From Promicromonospora thailandica (GTDB taxonomy: Bacteria; Actinomycetota; Actinomycetes; Actinomycetales; Cellulomonadaceae), in the NCBI RefSeq assembly GCF_024171955.1, contig NZ_JAMTCS010000001.1, positions 124,001 through 188,000 on the forward strand: DNA of 64,000 nucleotides. The letters run 5' to 3'. The position numbers and the translations under genes were made by a program. Shown here in pieces: positions 17,068 through 23,966 of the stretch. The notes under the pieces were generated by a model. It had not been told where the DNA came from and did no database searches. It saw only the letters and a list, made by a program, of their open reading frames with translations. How positions within the stretch are numbered: the first letter of the stretch is position 1; every line of letters starts with the position of its first letter.

Positions 17068-17115
17068 TCACCCGTGCGCCAGGAGTCGTGGGCCGCGGCG
17101 ACGACGGCGAGCCAT
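17068..17115 (-). pseudogene. Internally deleted remnant of the copy-A gene
   Basis: A 15-residue minus-strand ORF (MARRRRRGPRLLAHG) fuses the beginning of the intact gene at 18081-18623 (MARRRS...) to its end (...LLAHG-stop). The flanking DNA on both sides also matches the flanks of that gene. This is the scar of a duplicated unit whose A gene lost its whole interior while the downstream promoter and B gene were kept. Confidence 0.55.
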
Positions 17116-17153
17116 GTGCCACCTCGTCCCACCCCGGCTGCCCCCCCACCGCT

Positions 17154-17606
17154 TCACTCGCGCGTCACCTCCTTGCGCGCACGCCGCGCCCGGAAGCGCA
17201 CCACGAGCAGCCCGGGCACGTGGCGAACCTCGCGGGGCACCGCCAGGTTCGGCCGGCCGAGCTGCCGTGCGGTCACGGTCCAGACGGCAACAACGGCCAG
17301 CGCGTTGCGCCAGTGCGACCAGTCGTCGACCTGCATCCTCGAACCGAGAACTGCCATCGCGAGGAGCTGGACGGCCGTGGCCAGCGCGCCGAGCATCGCC
17401 GGGAGGACCGTCCGGACGTCGGCGGCAACGCGGTAGATGTCCTCCCCGCGCTCCGACCCGATCTGCTCGAGGTCGACGCGCAGCCCGCGGCGTCGCCGCT
17501 GCCGCATCTCACGCGGTACGGCCACGAGGATCCAGAGTAGGAACATCGCCGAAATGCCCATCGCCGCACGGAAGACGGGGCTGCTGACCAGCACGTCATA
17601 GGCCAC
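17154..17606 (-). CDS. Small membrane protein, tandem family copy B4
   Basis: A 150-residue membrane protein from the GTG at 17606 (GGAAGG 8 bases upstream; a GTG at 17615 is possible). It has a first helix FRAAMGISAMFLLWILVAV, a basic loop REMRQRRRRG, two more helices (AMLGALATAVQLLAMAVLG; NALAVVAVWTVTA) and the family signature GRPNLAVPREVRHVPGL near the C-terminus, followed by a strongly basic tail. Promoter copy R3 lies 77 bp upstream. Divergent from B1-B3 in detail but same layout. Confidence 0.6.
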   Translation of the reverse strand: MAYDVLVSSPVFRAAMGISAMFLLWILVAVPREMRQRRRRGLRVDLEQIGSERGEDIYRVAADVRTVLPAMLGALATAVQLLAMAVLGSRMQVDDWSHWRNALAVVAVWTVTARQLGRPNLAVPREVRHVPGLLVVRFRARRARKEVTRE

Positions 17607-17682
17607 GACGCACACCTTCCCGGGCCCGGTCGGCCCTTCGCACAAGCCGGAGAGCCGTGTGCTCCCGGTCCCTGGTCCCGTG

Positions 17683-17711
17683 ATCGTCCTGGACGCGGAA
17701 CTGCAGGTCAA
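17683..17711 (-). promoter_or_regulatory. Duplicated promoter, copy R3
   Basis: Minus strand TTGACC (17706-17711), 17-bp spacer, GACGAT (17683-17688), upstream of B4. It shares the adjoining GTCAATGCATCAA block with R1, so R1 and R3 form the closer pair. Confidence 0.6.
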
Positions 17712-17715
17712 TGCA

Positions 17716-18016
17716 TCAACCGGTGGCGTCGCGGCCCTCGCCCCCGGACGCCGACAGGTGCCGGCGCCGGCCACCTGGCGGAGTCGTACGTTGAGGCAAA
17801 GGCCCAGACCAGCCTCGTGCCACCCGCTCGCTCCCGAGGCTCAGCCGCGTGCGCGGACCCAGGATCCGGCGAGGGTCGCCGCCGGCGGGAGTGCGATCCG
17901 CACCACTCCCACGCACTCAGCGCCGCGACGGCGTGGAGCGGCATCCGGCCGGCGTCGCCTCCGGTCCGCCTCGTCCGAGATCGTCGGCGACCGCCTCCGC
18001 CACCCAGGCCTTCCGC
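17716..18016 (-). pseudogene. Degenerate family copy B5
   Basis: The minus strand contains RILGPRTRLSLGSERVARGW, which matches AILG-MRLSLGNERVARGW of B3 at protein level, and nearby DNA (17800-17860) matches B3 DNA almost base for base. A neighbouring frame holds a helix-like stretch VGVVRIALPPAATLAG. No frame is open across the whole region and the C-terminal motif is absent, so this is a decayed copy. It fills most of the 475-bp gap between B4 and copy A, downstream of promoter R4. Confidence 0.5.
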
Positions 18017-18024
18017 ATCGCACG

Positions 18025-18053
18025 ATCGTCCGGGACCTGATCGCGCAGGTCGA
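18025..18053 (-). promoter_or_regulatory. Duplicated promoter, copy R4
   Basis: Minus strand TCGACC (18048-18053, one mismatch from R1-R3), 17-bp spacer, GACGAT (18025-18030). It separates the intact A gene from the degenerate B5 copy, and is probably the ancestral A-promoter-B arrangement from which R2/B3 was copied. Confidence 0.5.
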
Positions 18054-18080
18054 CGCACCAGGAGCACGCCCCGACGCGCA

Positions 18081-18623
18081 TCACCCGTGCGCCAGCAGCT
18101 TGAGAGCCACGACCCCCATCGCGAGCAGCGCGAGCACGCCCAGCGCCAGGAGCCGCGCGGGCCACGGCACCTTCACGCGCCGCACGCCCAGCCACGAGAT
18201 GAGCACGAGCGAGGCGATCAGGATGCCCGTGCCGACGCGGAGCGCCGTCGTCACCTCCCACCAGCCCAGCCCTGCCGCCGCGAGCGCGATCAGGGGTGCC
18301 ACCAGCGTGACGAGGGCGCCCGCACTCGTGCGGGTCATGGCCGTCAGGTGGGGGCGGTCGGGGAACCCGCCGTGCGCGGCGAGGTGGCCGATGAGCTGGG
18401 CCAGCCAGGCCGCGGCGACCGTGCCGACGGCGGTGATGGCCAGGGATGCCGCCGCGGTCCCGGCGCCGAGCCCGTGGGCGTGCGCGAGCAGCGTGAGGAC
18501 GACGGCGAGCGACGCGAACGTGACGTAGACCCGTTCCCTGAGCCGTTCGGCGAGCTCCTCCTTCTCGGCGGCGCTGAGCGTGGCGGGATCCTGGTGCGAC
18601 CGACGGCGAGCCATGCCACCCAT
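18081..18623 (-). CDS. Hypothetical membrane protein (copy A of the array)
   Basis: A 180-residue protein with a basic, charged N-terminus (MARRRSHQDPATLSAAEKEE) and four hydrophobic segments (about 33-50, 54-78, 98-122, 132-150 plus a final helix to the C-terminus ALKLLAHG). No known domain recognised. In-frame ATGs occur at 18629, 18623 and 18614; the sequence around 18623 (GAGAATGGGTG) resembles the B2 start, so I use it. GC and codon use match core genes, so this copy may be the resident ancestor of the neighbourhood. A long palindrome lies just upstream. Confidence 0.65.
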   Translation of the reverse strand: MGGMARRRSHQDPATLSAAEKEELAERLRERVYVTFASLAVVLTLLAHAHGLGAGTAAASLAITAVGTVAAAWLAQLIGHLAAHGGFPDRPHLTAMTRTSAGALVTLVAPLIALAAAGLGWWEVTTALRVGTGILIASLVLISWLGVRRVKVPWPARLLALGVLALLAMGVVALKLLAHG

Positions 18624-18649
18624 TCTCACCCGGGCCGGCCCGTGGAAGC

Positions 18650-18717
18650 CCGCCGCGAGCAGGCGGTTGCGCAGGGTTTCGGCGCCGGAACCCTGCCCGA
18701 TCGCCTGCTCGCGGCGG
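18650..18717. terminator. Compound long palindrome downstream of the XRE gene
   Basis: Perfect 16-bp arms (18650-18665 and 18702-18717, CCGCCGCGAGCAGGCG and its complement) enclose a second inner stem (CAGGGTT/AACCCTG). It lies after the stop of the XRE-cupin gene and before the start of gene A on the same strand, a position that fits a terminator. Confidence 0.6.
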
Positions 18718-18759
18718 ACCTTGGGGGCGGGAGGGGCCCGGGCGTGCCGAGCGGCCCGG

Positions 18760-19347
18760 TCAGGGCCGGGGGGTCGGGCCGGGCTCGGTCGGGTCCCGGT
18801 GTCCTCGCCGGGCGTCGCGGTCGAAGATCGCGACGATCTCGCACGGCCCGCCCTCGGCGCCGATCGCGTGCGGCAGCATCGTGGGGAACTCGGCGGCCTG
18901 GTCGGTCTCGACGCGCAGGCGGCGGTTGCCCAGCAGCAGCGTCGCGGTGCCGCTGAGCACCACCAGCCACTCCCGTCCGGGGTGGGCGCGCAGGCGGGAG
19001 GCGTCCGCGGGCGCCGGCCGGGTGAGGCGCTGGCGCACCACGGTCAGGCCGGGGTCGGCGCGGACGGGCCAGCGCTTCAGGTCGCGGGCGGCGTCGACTG
19101 TGGGGTTGACGACGACGTCGTCGGTCCCGGTCTCGACGAGCTGGTCCAGGGAGGTGTCGAGGGCACGGGCCAGGGTGACGAGCTGGTCCAGGGCGAGCCG
19201 CCGCTGCCCGTTCTCGATCCGGCTGAGGGTGGACTGGCTGACCCGGGCCCGGCGGGCCAGCTCCTCCAGCGACCAGCCCTGGGCGAGCCGCAGGCCGCGG
19301 ATGCGCTGGCGTACGAGGCCGTCCAGCTCGCCATCTTCTTGCGTCAT
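18760..19347 (-). CDS. XRE-family regulator with C-terminal cupin domain
   Basis: A 195-residue regulator: helix-turn-helix at about 12-65 (IRGLRLAQGWSLEELARRAR, VSQSTLSRIENGQR) and a cupin sensory domain at about 110-180 (HPGREWLVVLSGTATLLLG, LPHAIGAEGG). Such proteins repress or activate adjacent catabolic or redox genes in response to a small ligand. It is divergent from the thioredoxin-reductase-like gene with 90 bp between starts, and an inverted repeat covers its own start codon, which implies autoregulation. Confidence 0.88.
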   Translation of the reverse strand: MTQEDGELDGLVRQRIRGLRLAQGWSLEELARRARVSQSTLSRIENGQRRLALDQLVTLARALDTSLDQLVETGTDDVVVNPTVDAARDLKRWPVRADPGLTVVRQRLTRPAPADASRLRAHPGREWLVVLSGTATLLLGNRRLRVETDQAAEFPTMLPHAIGAEGGPCEIVAIFDRDARRGHRDPTEPGPTPRP

Positions 19348-19354
19348 ACGCAAG
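19338..19354. promoter_or_regulatory. Inverted-repeat operator over the XRE start codon
   Basis: CTTGCG-TCATA-CGCAAG is a perfect 6-bp dyad whose centre contains the start codon (reverse strand) of the XRE-cupin gene. Its place in the divergent promoter region fits an autoregulatory operator that could also control the reductase gene. Confidence 0.5.
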
Positions 19355-19437
19355 ATCGTATGTTTCTGCGGCAAGGCGTGCCTACCGTCGACGGAGTACC
19401 GGCCCGACCCCGAGCGCCGGCACCCGAGAGGAGAACC

Positions 19438-20391
19438 ATGCCTGAGACCCACCTCGTCGACGCGATCGTGATCGGAGGCGGCGCCGCCGGCCTGAACGGT
19501 GCGCTGATGCTGGCCCGGTCGCGGCGGTCCGTGGTCGTGATCGACAGCGGCGAGCCGCGCAACGCCCCCGCCCAGGCCGTGCACGGCCTGCTCGCCCGGG
19601 ACGGCACGCCCCCGGCCGAGCTGCTGGAGCAGGGCCGCGCGGAGGTCCGCCGGTACGGCGGCACCGTCCGCAGCGGCGAGGTCGTCAAGGCGGTCGCCGC
19701 CGAGCCCGCCCCGGACGGCGACCTCCGATTCTCCGTCACCCTGGCCGACGGCGACACCCTCGCCGCCCGCCGGATCCTGGTCGCCACGGGTCTGCGCGAC
19801 GTGCTGCCCGACGTGCCCGGCGTGGCCGCGCACTGGGGCGGCGCCGTCGTGCACTGCCCCTACTGCCACGGCTGGGAGGTGCGCGACGAGCCGATCGGCG
19901 TGCTCGCGACCGGCCCCGCGTCGGTGCACCAGGCGCTCCTGTTCAGCCAGCTCACCAACGACCTCGTCTACCTGTCCGGCGGCACCGCCCTGGACGACGA
20001 CGCGCGGGCGCGCCTCACCGCGCGCGGTGTCCGCATCGTCGAGACGCCCGTCGACCGGGTGATGTCCGACGCCGAGGGCCGGCTGGCCGGCGTCGTCCTG
20101 GCCGATGGTCAGCTCGTGGCGCGGCGGGTGCTCGCGGTCGCGTCGCGGGTGCACGCGCGCCTGGACGGGCTCGAGGCGCTCGGACTGCCCGTGGAGGACC
20201 TGCCGAACGGCCTGGGCAACCGCGTCGTCAGCGGCCAGGCGGGCACCACCGCCGTGCCGGGCGTGTGGGTGGCGGGCAACGTGACGGACCCGTCCGCGCA
20301 GGTGGGCTCGTCGGCGGCAGCGGGCGCGCTCGCCGGGGCGCACATCAACGCGGACCTGGTCACCGCCGAGACCGAGGCGGCCATGGCCTGA
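19438..20391 (+). CDS. NAD(P)/FAD-dependent oxidoreductase, thioredoxin-reductase-like
   Basis: A 317-residue flavoprotein beginning at an ATG with GAGAGGAGA upstream. It has the FAD-binding motif IGGGAAGLNGALML at the N-terminus, the redox-active CxxC as HC140PYC143HGW, and the late FAD signature PGVWVAGNVTD. This is the low-Mr thioredoxin reductase fold; many paralogues with this HCPYCHGWE site act as general NAD(P)H-dependent reductases rather than on thioredoxin, and no thioredoxin gene is nearby. The NADPH domain is short and lacks an obvious GGGDSA motif (GVLATGPASVHQ instead), so cofactor use may differ. Probably controlled by the divergent XRE-cupin regulator. Confidence 0.88.
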   Translation: MPETHLVDAIVIGGGAAGLNGALMLARSRRSVVVIDSGEPRNAPAQAVHGLLARDGTPPAELLEQGRAEVRRYGGTVRSGEVVKAVAAEPAPDGDLRFSVTLADGDTLAARRILVATGLRDVLPDVPGVAAHWGGAVVHCPYCHGWEVRDEPIGVLATGPASVHQALLFSQLTNDLVYLSGGTALDDDARARLTARGVRIVETPVDRVMSDAEGRLAGVVLADGQLVARRVLAVASRVHARLDGLEALGLPVEDLPNGLGNRVVSGQAGTTAVPGVWVAGNVTDPSAQVGSSAAAGALAGAHINADLVTAETEAAMA

Positions 20392-20414
20392 GCCCGCGGC
20401 CGCCCGGGCCGACC

Positions 20415-20975
20415 TCAGTCGCAGTCGCAGCGGCCCGTCGCCGGCAGCTGCATGTAGCAGCTCGGGCAGCTCGCGGGCGCGGCGTCGGGAGCGTGCGCGA
20501 ACGAGCTGGTCTGCTTGCCCGAGAAGCCGGCCATCAGCACGCGCTCGTACCCGCCGTCGGGCTGCTGCACGTCGACGAAGCCCTTGTTGAAGTACGCGCT
20601 CGCCTCGTGGCCGGGCCCGGCCGAGACCGCGACGTAGGAGCGGGACGACGGGATCCACACCCGCGTGGTGTCGAGGCCCTCGGCGATCACACGCATGGCG
20701 GGCCGGTGCGCCGCCGGGACCGGGAGCGCCTCGAGCGCGGCGTCGAACGAGTCGAAGTCACCGCGTCCGGGGCCGGCGAGGGACACGAGGCACTCCTTGC
20801 ACACCGTGAACTTCTGCCGGTCGAGCTCGGTCGCGGGCAGCAGGGCGGCCTGGTGGTCGGCCGACAGGCGCCGGCAGCCCCGGCCGTGCAGGACCCTGCC
20901 GCGGGGCACCCGGAAGAGCAGGTCTGCCGGGATGTCGGTGCCTGCCGCAACAGGGGCCGTGCTGGACGTCGTCAT
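20415..20975 (-). CDS. Hypothetical protein with paired cysteines
   Basis: Family not recognised. From the ATG at 20975 the product has 186 residues, no signal peptide and no membrane helix. Two cysteine pairs (VCKECLVSL in the middle; SCPSCYMQLPATGRCDCD at the C-terminus) suggest one or two zinc-binding knuckles. The text GRGCRRLSADHQAALL near the N-terminus and the aromatic SYVAVSAGPGHEASAYFNKG do not match a domain I know. It converges with the reductase gene, 23 bp apart. Confidence 0.6.
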   Translation of the reverse strand: MTTSSTAPVAAGTDIPADLLFRVPRGRVLHGRGCRRLSADHQAALLPATELDRQKFTVCKECLVSLAGPGRGDFDSFDAALEALPVPAAHRPAMRVIAEGLDTTRVWIPSSRSYVAVSAGPGHEASAYFNKGFVDVQQPDGGYERVLMAGFSGKQTSSFAHAPDAAPASCPSCYMQLPATGRCDCD

Positions 20976-21032
20976 CACCCCAGTATGACCCCCTCGAATG
21001 CCCCCTGATGCCACACAACCCCACCCCCCGAT

Positions 21033-21095
21033 CGCCGAACGTAGGGCTCGTCGGCGTATAAGCCGGTGGTGGACCGACGAACCCTACGTTCGGCG
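21033..21095. terminator. Long hairpin upstream of a deletion scar
   Basis: Arms 21033-21054 and 21074-21095 pair over 22 bases with one mismatch. Its right arm contains the stop of the GntR remnant below, so it was probably the terminator of that lost gene. Confidence 0.6.
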
Positions 21096-21178
21096 GCGGG
21101 ACGCCTGTGCGCGGCTCGTGTCGAGGTGAGAGCGGGCCAGGCGGGCGGCGGTGTCGGCGTCGCCCGCACGCACCGGCC
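21084..21178 (-). pseudogene. GntR/FadR-type regulator remnant (C-terminal 30 codons)
   Basis: The minus strand reads RAGDADTAARLARSHLDTSR and stops at 21084-21086. 'GDA..A...M..HL' is the usual C-terminus of the FCD ligand domain of GntR regulators. Nothing upstream (above 21178) continues it; the sequence there instead enters a deaminase in the opposite orientation. Confidence 0.45.
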
Positions 21179-21817
21179 TCCATCGACCGCGACCCCGTGG
21201 GCCAGCTCGACGGGCTGTTCGACATCGCGGAGCGGCACGGCGTCGGCATCGACGTGCACCTGCACGACGGCGGCGAGCTCGGCGCGTTCCAGGTCGAGCT
21301 GATGATCGACCGGACCCGGCGCGCCGGCTTCGCGGGCAAGGTGAACGTGGCGCACGGCTTCGCCGTCGGCCAGCTCCCGGCCGCGCGCCAGGCCGACCTG
21401 GTCGCCGCGATGGGCGAGGCCGGGATCACGATGACCACCGTGGCGCCGATCGGCGCGGCGCCCCTGCCGCTGCACGCGCTGCGCGACGCCCGCGTCGCCG
21501 TCGGCCTCGGCACCGACGGCATCCGCGACCTATGGTCGCCCTACGGCACGGGCGACCTGCTCGGGCTCACCACGCAGCTCGCGCGCCTGTCCGGCTTCCG
21601 GTACGACGGCGACCTGGTGACCGCCACCCGGATCGCCTCGTCCGACGCCGCACGCTTCGTGGGCCGGGCCGTGCACGACCTGGTGCCGGGCGCCCCCGCC
21701 GACGTCGTGCTGGTCGACGCCGAGAACGTGCCCGACGCCGTGGTCCGCGCCCCGCGACGCGCGCTGGTGGTCGCAGCGGGCCGGGTCGTCGCCCGCGACG
21801 GCGAGGTGCTGGTCTGA
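21179..21817 (+). pseudogene. Cytosine-deaminase-like amidohydrolase, C-terminal half only
   Basis: The frame carries SIDRDPVGQLDGLFDIAERH, GIDVHLHDGGELGAFQ, KVNVAHGFAVGQL and VGLGTDGIRDLWSP, which are the middle and C-terminal conserved blocks of CodA-type amidohydrolases (metal ligands His of HLH, His of AHGF, Asp of GTDGI). The N-terminal third with the first metal-binding HxH is absent, no convincing start codon or ribosome site precedes it, and the sequence begins exactly where the GntR remnant ends. I therefore call it a truncated gene. About 213 codons survive. Confidence 0.7.
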
Positions 21818-21875
21818 GCCGGGGCCGCCGCTAGGCTCGACCCGGATTCATCGGACGAGCTCGGCGGAGGCGGTC

Positions 21876-22625
21876 GTGGCGGAGCTGTGGTCGGTCCGGG
21901 AGGGCCCGGACGACGCGCCGGTCGTGCTCCTCCTGCACGGCGGGGGCGTGGGCGCATGGATGTGGCGCCACCAGGTCGCCGCCCTGCGGGACCGCTACCG
22001 CGTGATCGCGCCCGACCTGCCCGGCCACGACCACAGCGCGGCCGACCCGTTCACCTCGGCGGCCGACCTCGTGGAACGCCTCGCCGGCCTGCTGCGGCCC
22101 CTCGCGGACGGCCGCGAGGTCGCGGTGGCCGGGTTCTCCTTCGGCGCGCAGCTGGCGCTCGCGCTGGCCACGGCGCACCCGGACCTCGTCTCGCGGGTCG
22201 TCGTCGTGAGCGCGCTCACCGAGCCGGTGCCGTTCACGCGCGCGAGCCTCGCCCTCGTCCGCACGACGGCACCCCTGGGCCGGCAGCCCTGGTTCGCGCG
22301 GCTCCAGGCGCGGTCCATGTCCGTGCCCGACGCCCTGTTCGACGACTACCTGCGCACCGTGCGGGCGCTGCCGACGGCCGACCTGGTGGCGCTGCTCGCC
22401 GAGAACGCCGCCTTCCGTGCGCCGACGGCCTGGCCGGACTTCCCCGGGCGAGCGCTGCTGCTGGCCGGCAGCCGCGAGCCCCTGGCGCTGGTGCGCGGCA
22501 TGCGCACCCTCCACGAGCGCCTGCCCGGCACCGAGCTGGAGGTGGTGCCCGGCGCGGGCCACGGCCTGCCCCTGGAGCGTCCGGAGTGGTTCACCGCGCG
22601 GCTCCTCGCCTTTCTGAGCTCCTGA
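21876..22625 (+). CDS. Alpha/beta hydrolase
   Basis: A 249-residue hydrolase starting at a GTG with GGCGGAGG 6 bases upstream. The oxyanion region LLLHGGGVGAWMW, the nucleophile elbow GFSFGAQ (Ser in GxSxG), the acid in the DL..R.LLLAGSRE region, and the catalytic His in PGAGHGLPLERPEW follow the canonical order. Likely an esterase, lactonase or C-C hydrolase of the cytosol; no signal peptide. The 59 bp from the deaminase remnant suggest it was once downstream in that operon. It ends at a 25-bp hairpin. Confidence 0.85.
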   Translation: MAELWSVREGPDDAPVVLLLHGGGVGAWMWRHQVAALRDRYRVIAPDLPGHDHSAADPFTSAADLVERLAGLLRPLADGREVAVAGFSFGAQLALALATAHPDLVSRVVVVSALTEPVPFTRASLALVRTTAPLGRQPWFARLQARSMSVPDALFDDYLRTVRALPTADLVALLAENAAFRAPTAWPDFPGRALLLAGSREPLALVRGMRTLHERLPGTELEVVPGAGHGLPLERPEWFTARLLAFLSS

Positions 22626-22688
22626 CACGCGACAGGTCGACACCGGCAGCCCTAATCGGCCGCGACGTCGACGCCCTGGCCGCACTGA

Positions 22689-22753
22689 CCGTTGAGTGCG
22701 GGATCTTCGCCCTCCTGGCACCCGAAAAAGGGCGAAGATCCCGCACTCAACGG
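22689..22753. terminator. Perfect 25-bp-arm hairpin
   Basis: Arms 22689-22713 and 22729-22753 are perfectly complementary with a 15-base loop containing AAAAA. It lies between the convergent stops of the hydrolase and the SDR gene. Its arm (GAGTGCGGGATCTTCGCCCT) is similar to that of the hairpin at 37664, so these two share ancestry. Confidence 0.7.
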
Positions 22754-22779
22754 TGTTACTCGTAGGGGTGGACCGCCCG

Positions 22780-23508
22780 TCAGGCTCCCGCCATCGCCGC
22801 CAGACCGCGGGCGATCTGCGCGTCCCGGTCCTCCGGTGCAAGCTGGACCCAGGACTTGACGTCGCGGCTCCACTGGTCGGCGAGCACCTCCGTCGATCCT
22901 GCCTCGACGCCGTCGAGCGCGGCGTCGGCCAGGTCGGCCGGCGCGATCTTGGCCACGTTCATCCCCGCGGCCATGTCGGTGTCGGCCAGCCCCAGGTGCA
23001 CCGCCGTGACCAGCGTGCCCTGCTCGGCCAGCTCGAGGCGGACGCCGTTGGTCATGGCCCAGGCCGCGCCCTTGGCGAGGTGGTAGGCGTTCGCCCCGCT
23101 GACGCCGAACCAGGACATGGCCGACAGGACGTTGACGATCGCTCCCCCGTCGTTCGCCGCGAGCGCCGGCGCGAGCTCCCGGATGGTCGCGAGGCTGCCG
23201 AACATGTTGGTCTCCAGCTCGAACCGCACGTCGTCGAGGGAGCCGGTCACGAGACCGGCGCCCGTGGAGATGCCCGCGTTGTTGACGAGGAGGGTGACGT
23301 CGGACGCGGCCTGGGCGGCGGCGCGTACGGAGGCCGGGTCGGTGACGTCGAGGGCCAGGACCTCGACGCCGGGCAGGTCGACCGTCTCCGGCCGGCGGGC
23401 CGTGGCGTAGACCTTCCGGGCGCCTCGGTCGAGGAGCCGCTGGGCGAAGGCGCGGCCGAGCCCGCGGTTGGCGCCGGTGACGAGTGCTACGGAGTTCTTG
23501 ATGTCCAT
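22780..23508 (-). CDS. Short-chain dehydrogenase/reductase (SDR)
   Basis: A 242-residue classical SDR: cofactor motif TGANRGLGRAF, LLVNNAGIS, catalytic Ser in NVLSAMSWFG and the YxxxK pair AYHLAKGAAW. After the active site PLGLAD-like text reads HLGLADTDMA. The ATG at 23508 follows homologues; the longer frame from 23547 would run into the promoter. Substrate unknown. Divergent from a MerR regulator, with the regulator's operator inside a MerR-type spacer, so it is probably the target gene. Confidence 0.88.
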   Translation of the reverse strand: MDIKNSVALVTGANRGLGRAFAQRLLDRGARKVYATARRPETVDLPGVEVLALDVTDPASVRAAAQAASDVTLLVNNAGISTGAGLVTGSLDDVRFELETNMFGSLATIRELAPALAANDGGAIVNVLSAMSWFGVSGANAYHLAKGAAWAMTNGVRLELAEQGTLVTAVHLGLADTDMAAGMNVAKIAPADLADAALDGVEAGSTEVLADQWSRDVKSWVQLAPEDRDAQIARGLAAMAGA

Positions 23509-23524
23509 GTCGGGTACGCTAAAA

Positions 23525-23542
23525 CCTGACGCTGACGTCAGG
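23525..23542 (-). promoter_or_regulatory. MerR-type operator between SDR and merR genes
   Basis: CCTGACG-CTGA-CGTCAGG is a perfect 7-bp inverted repeat. Read toward the SDR gene it follows a TTGACC (-35, 23542-23547) and precedes TTTAGCGT-like -10 sequence with a 19-20 bp spacer. A dyad inside an over-long spacer is the classical MerR promoter design. Confidence 0.6.
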
Positions 23543-23567
23543 GTCAACCAGCGAACCGAGGAGTGTC

Positions 23568-23945
23568 ATGACGATCACAGAGGTGGCGGCCGAGCCGCTG
23601 ATCCGCATCGGCGAGGTCGCGCGGGCCGCCGGCGTCTCGGTGCGTGCCGTGCGCTACTACGAGCAGCAGGGACTCATCTCCGCCGAGCGCAGCCCGTCCG
23701 GCCAGCGCCTCTACGCCCCCGGCACCGTGGACTACGTGCGGTTCTTCCAGCAGATGTACGCCGCCGGCCTGACCAGCCGGACCATCGCGGAGATGCTCCC
23801 CTGCATGGAGTCCGGGCACACGGACGCCGCCCAGCGGGCCATCCTGCGCACGGAGCGCGACCGCATCCAGGCCAAGGTCGACGACCTGCAGAGCGCCCTG
23901 GACCGTCTCGACGAGATCATCGAGGTCACGAACGCCCATCCGTAG
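23568..23945 (+). CDS. MerR-family transcriptional regulator
   Basis: A 125-residue regulator with the MerR winged HTH at about 11-80 (IRIGEVARAAGVSVRAVRYY, EQQGLISAERSPSGQRLY) and a C-terminal coiled-coil dimerisation helix (LRTERDRIQAKVDDLQSALD). It lacks the cysteine pattern of metal sensors (single Cys in MLPCMESG), so an organic effector or stress is more likely. GAGGAG precedes the ATG. Divergent partner: SDR. Confidence 0.9.
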   Translation: MTITEVAAEPLIRIGEVARAAGVSVRAVRYYEQQGLISAERSPSGQRLYAPGTVDYVRFFQQMYAAGLTSRTIAEMLPCMESGHTDAAQRAILRTERDRIQAKVDDLQSALDRLDEIIEVTNAHP

Positions 23946-23966
23946 GCGACCCGCCACCCGGGCCGG

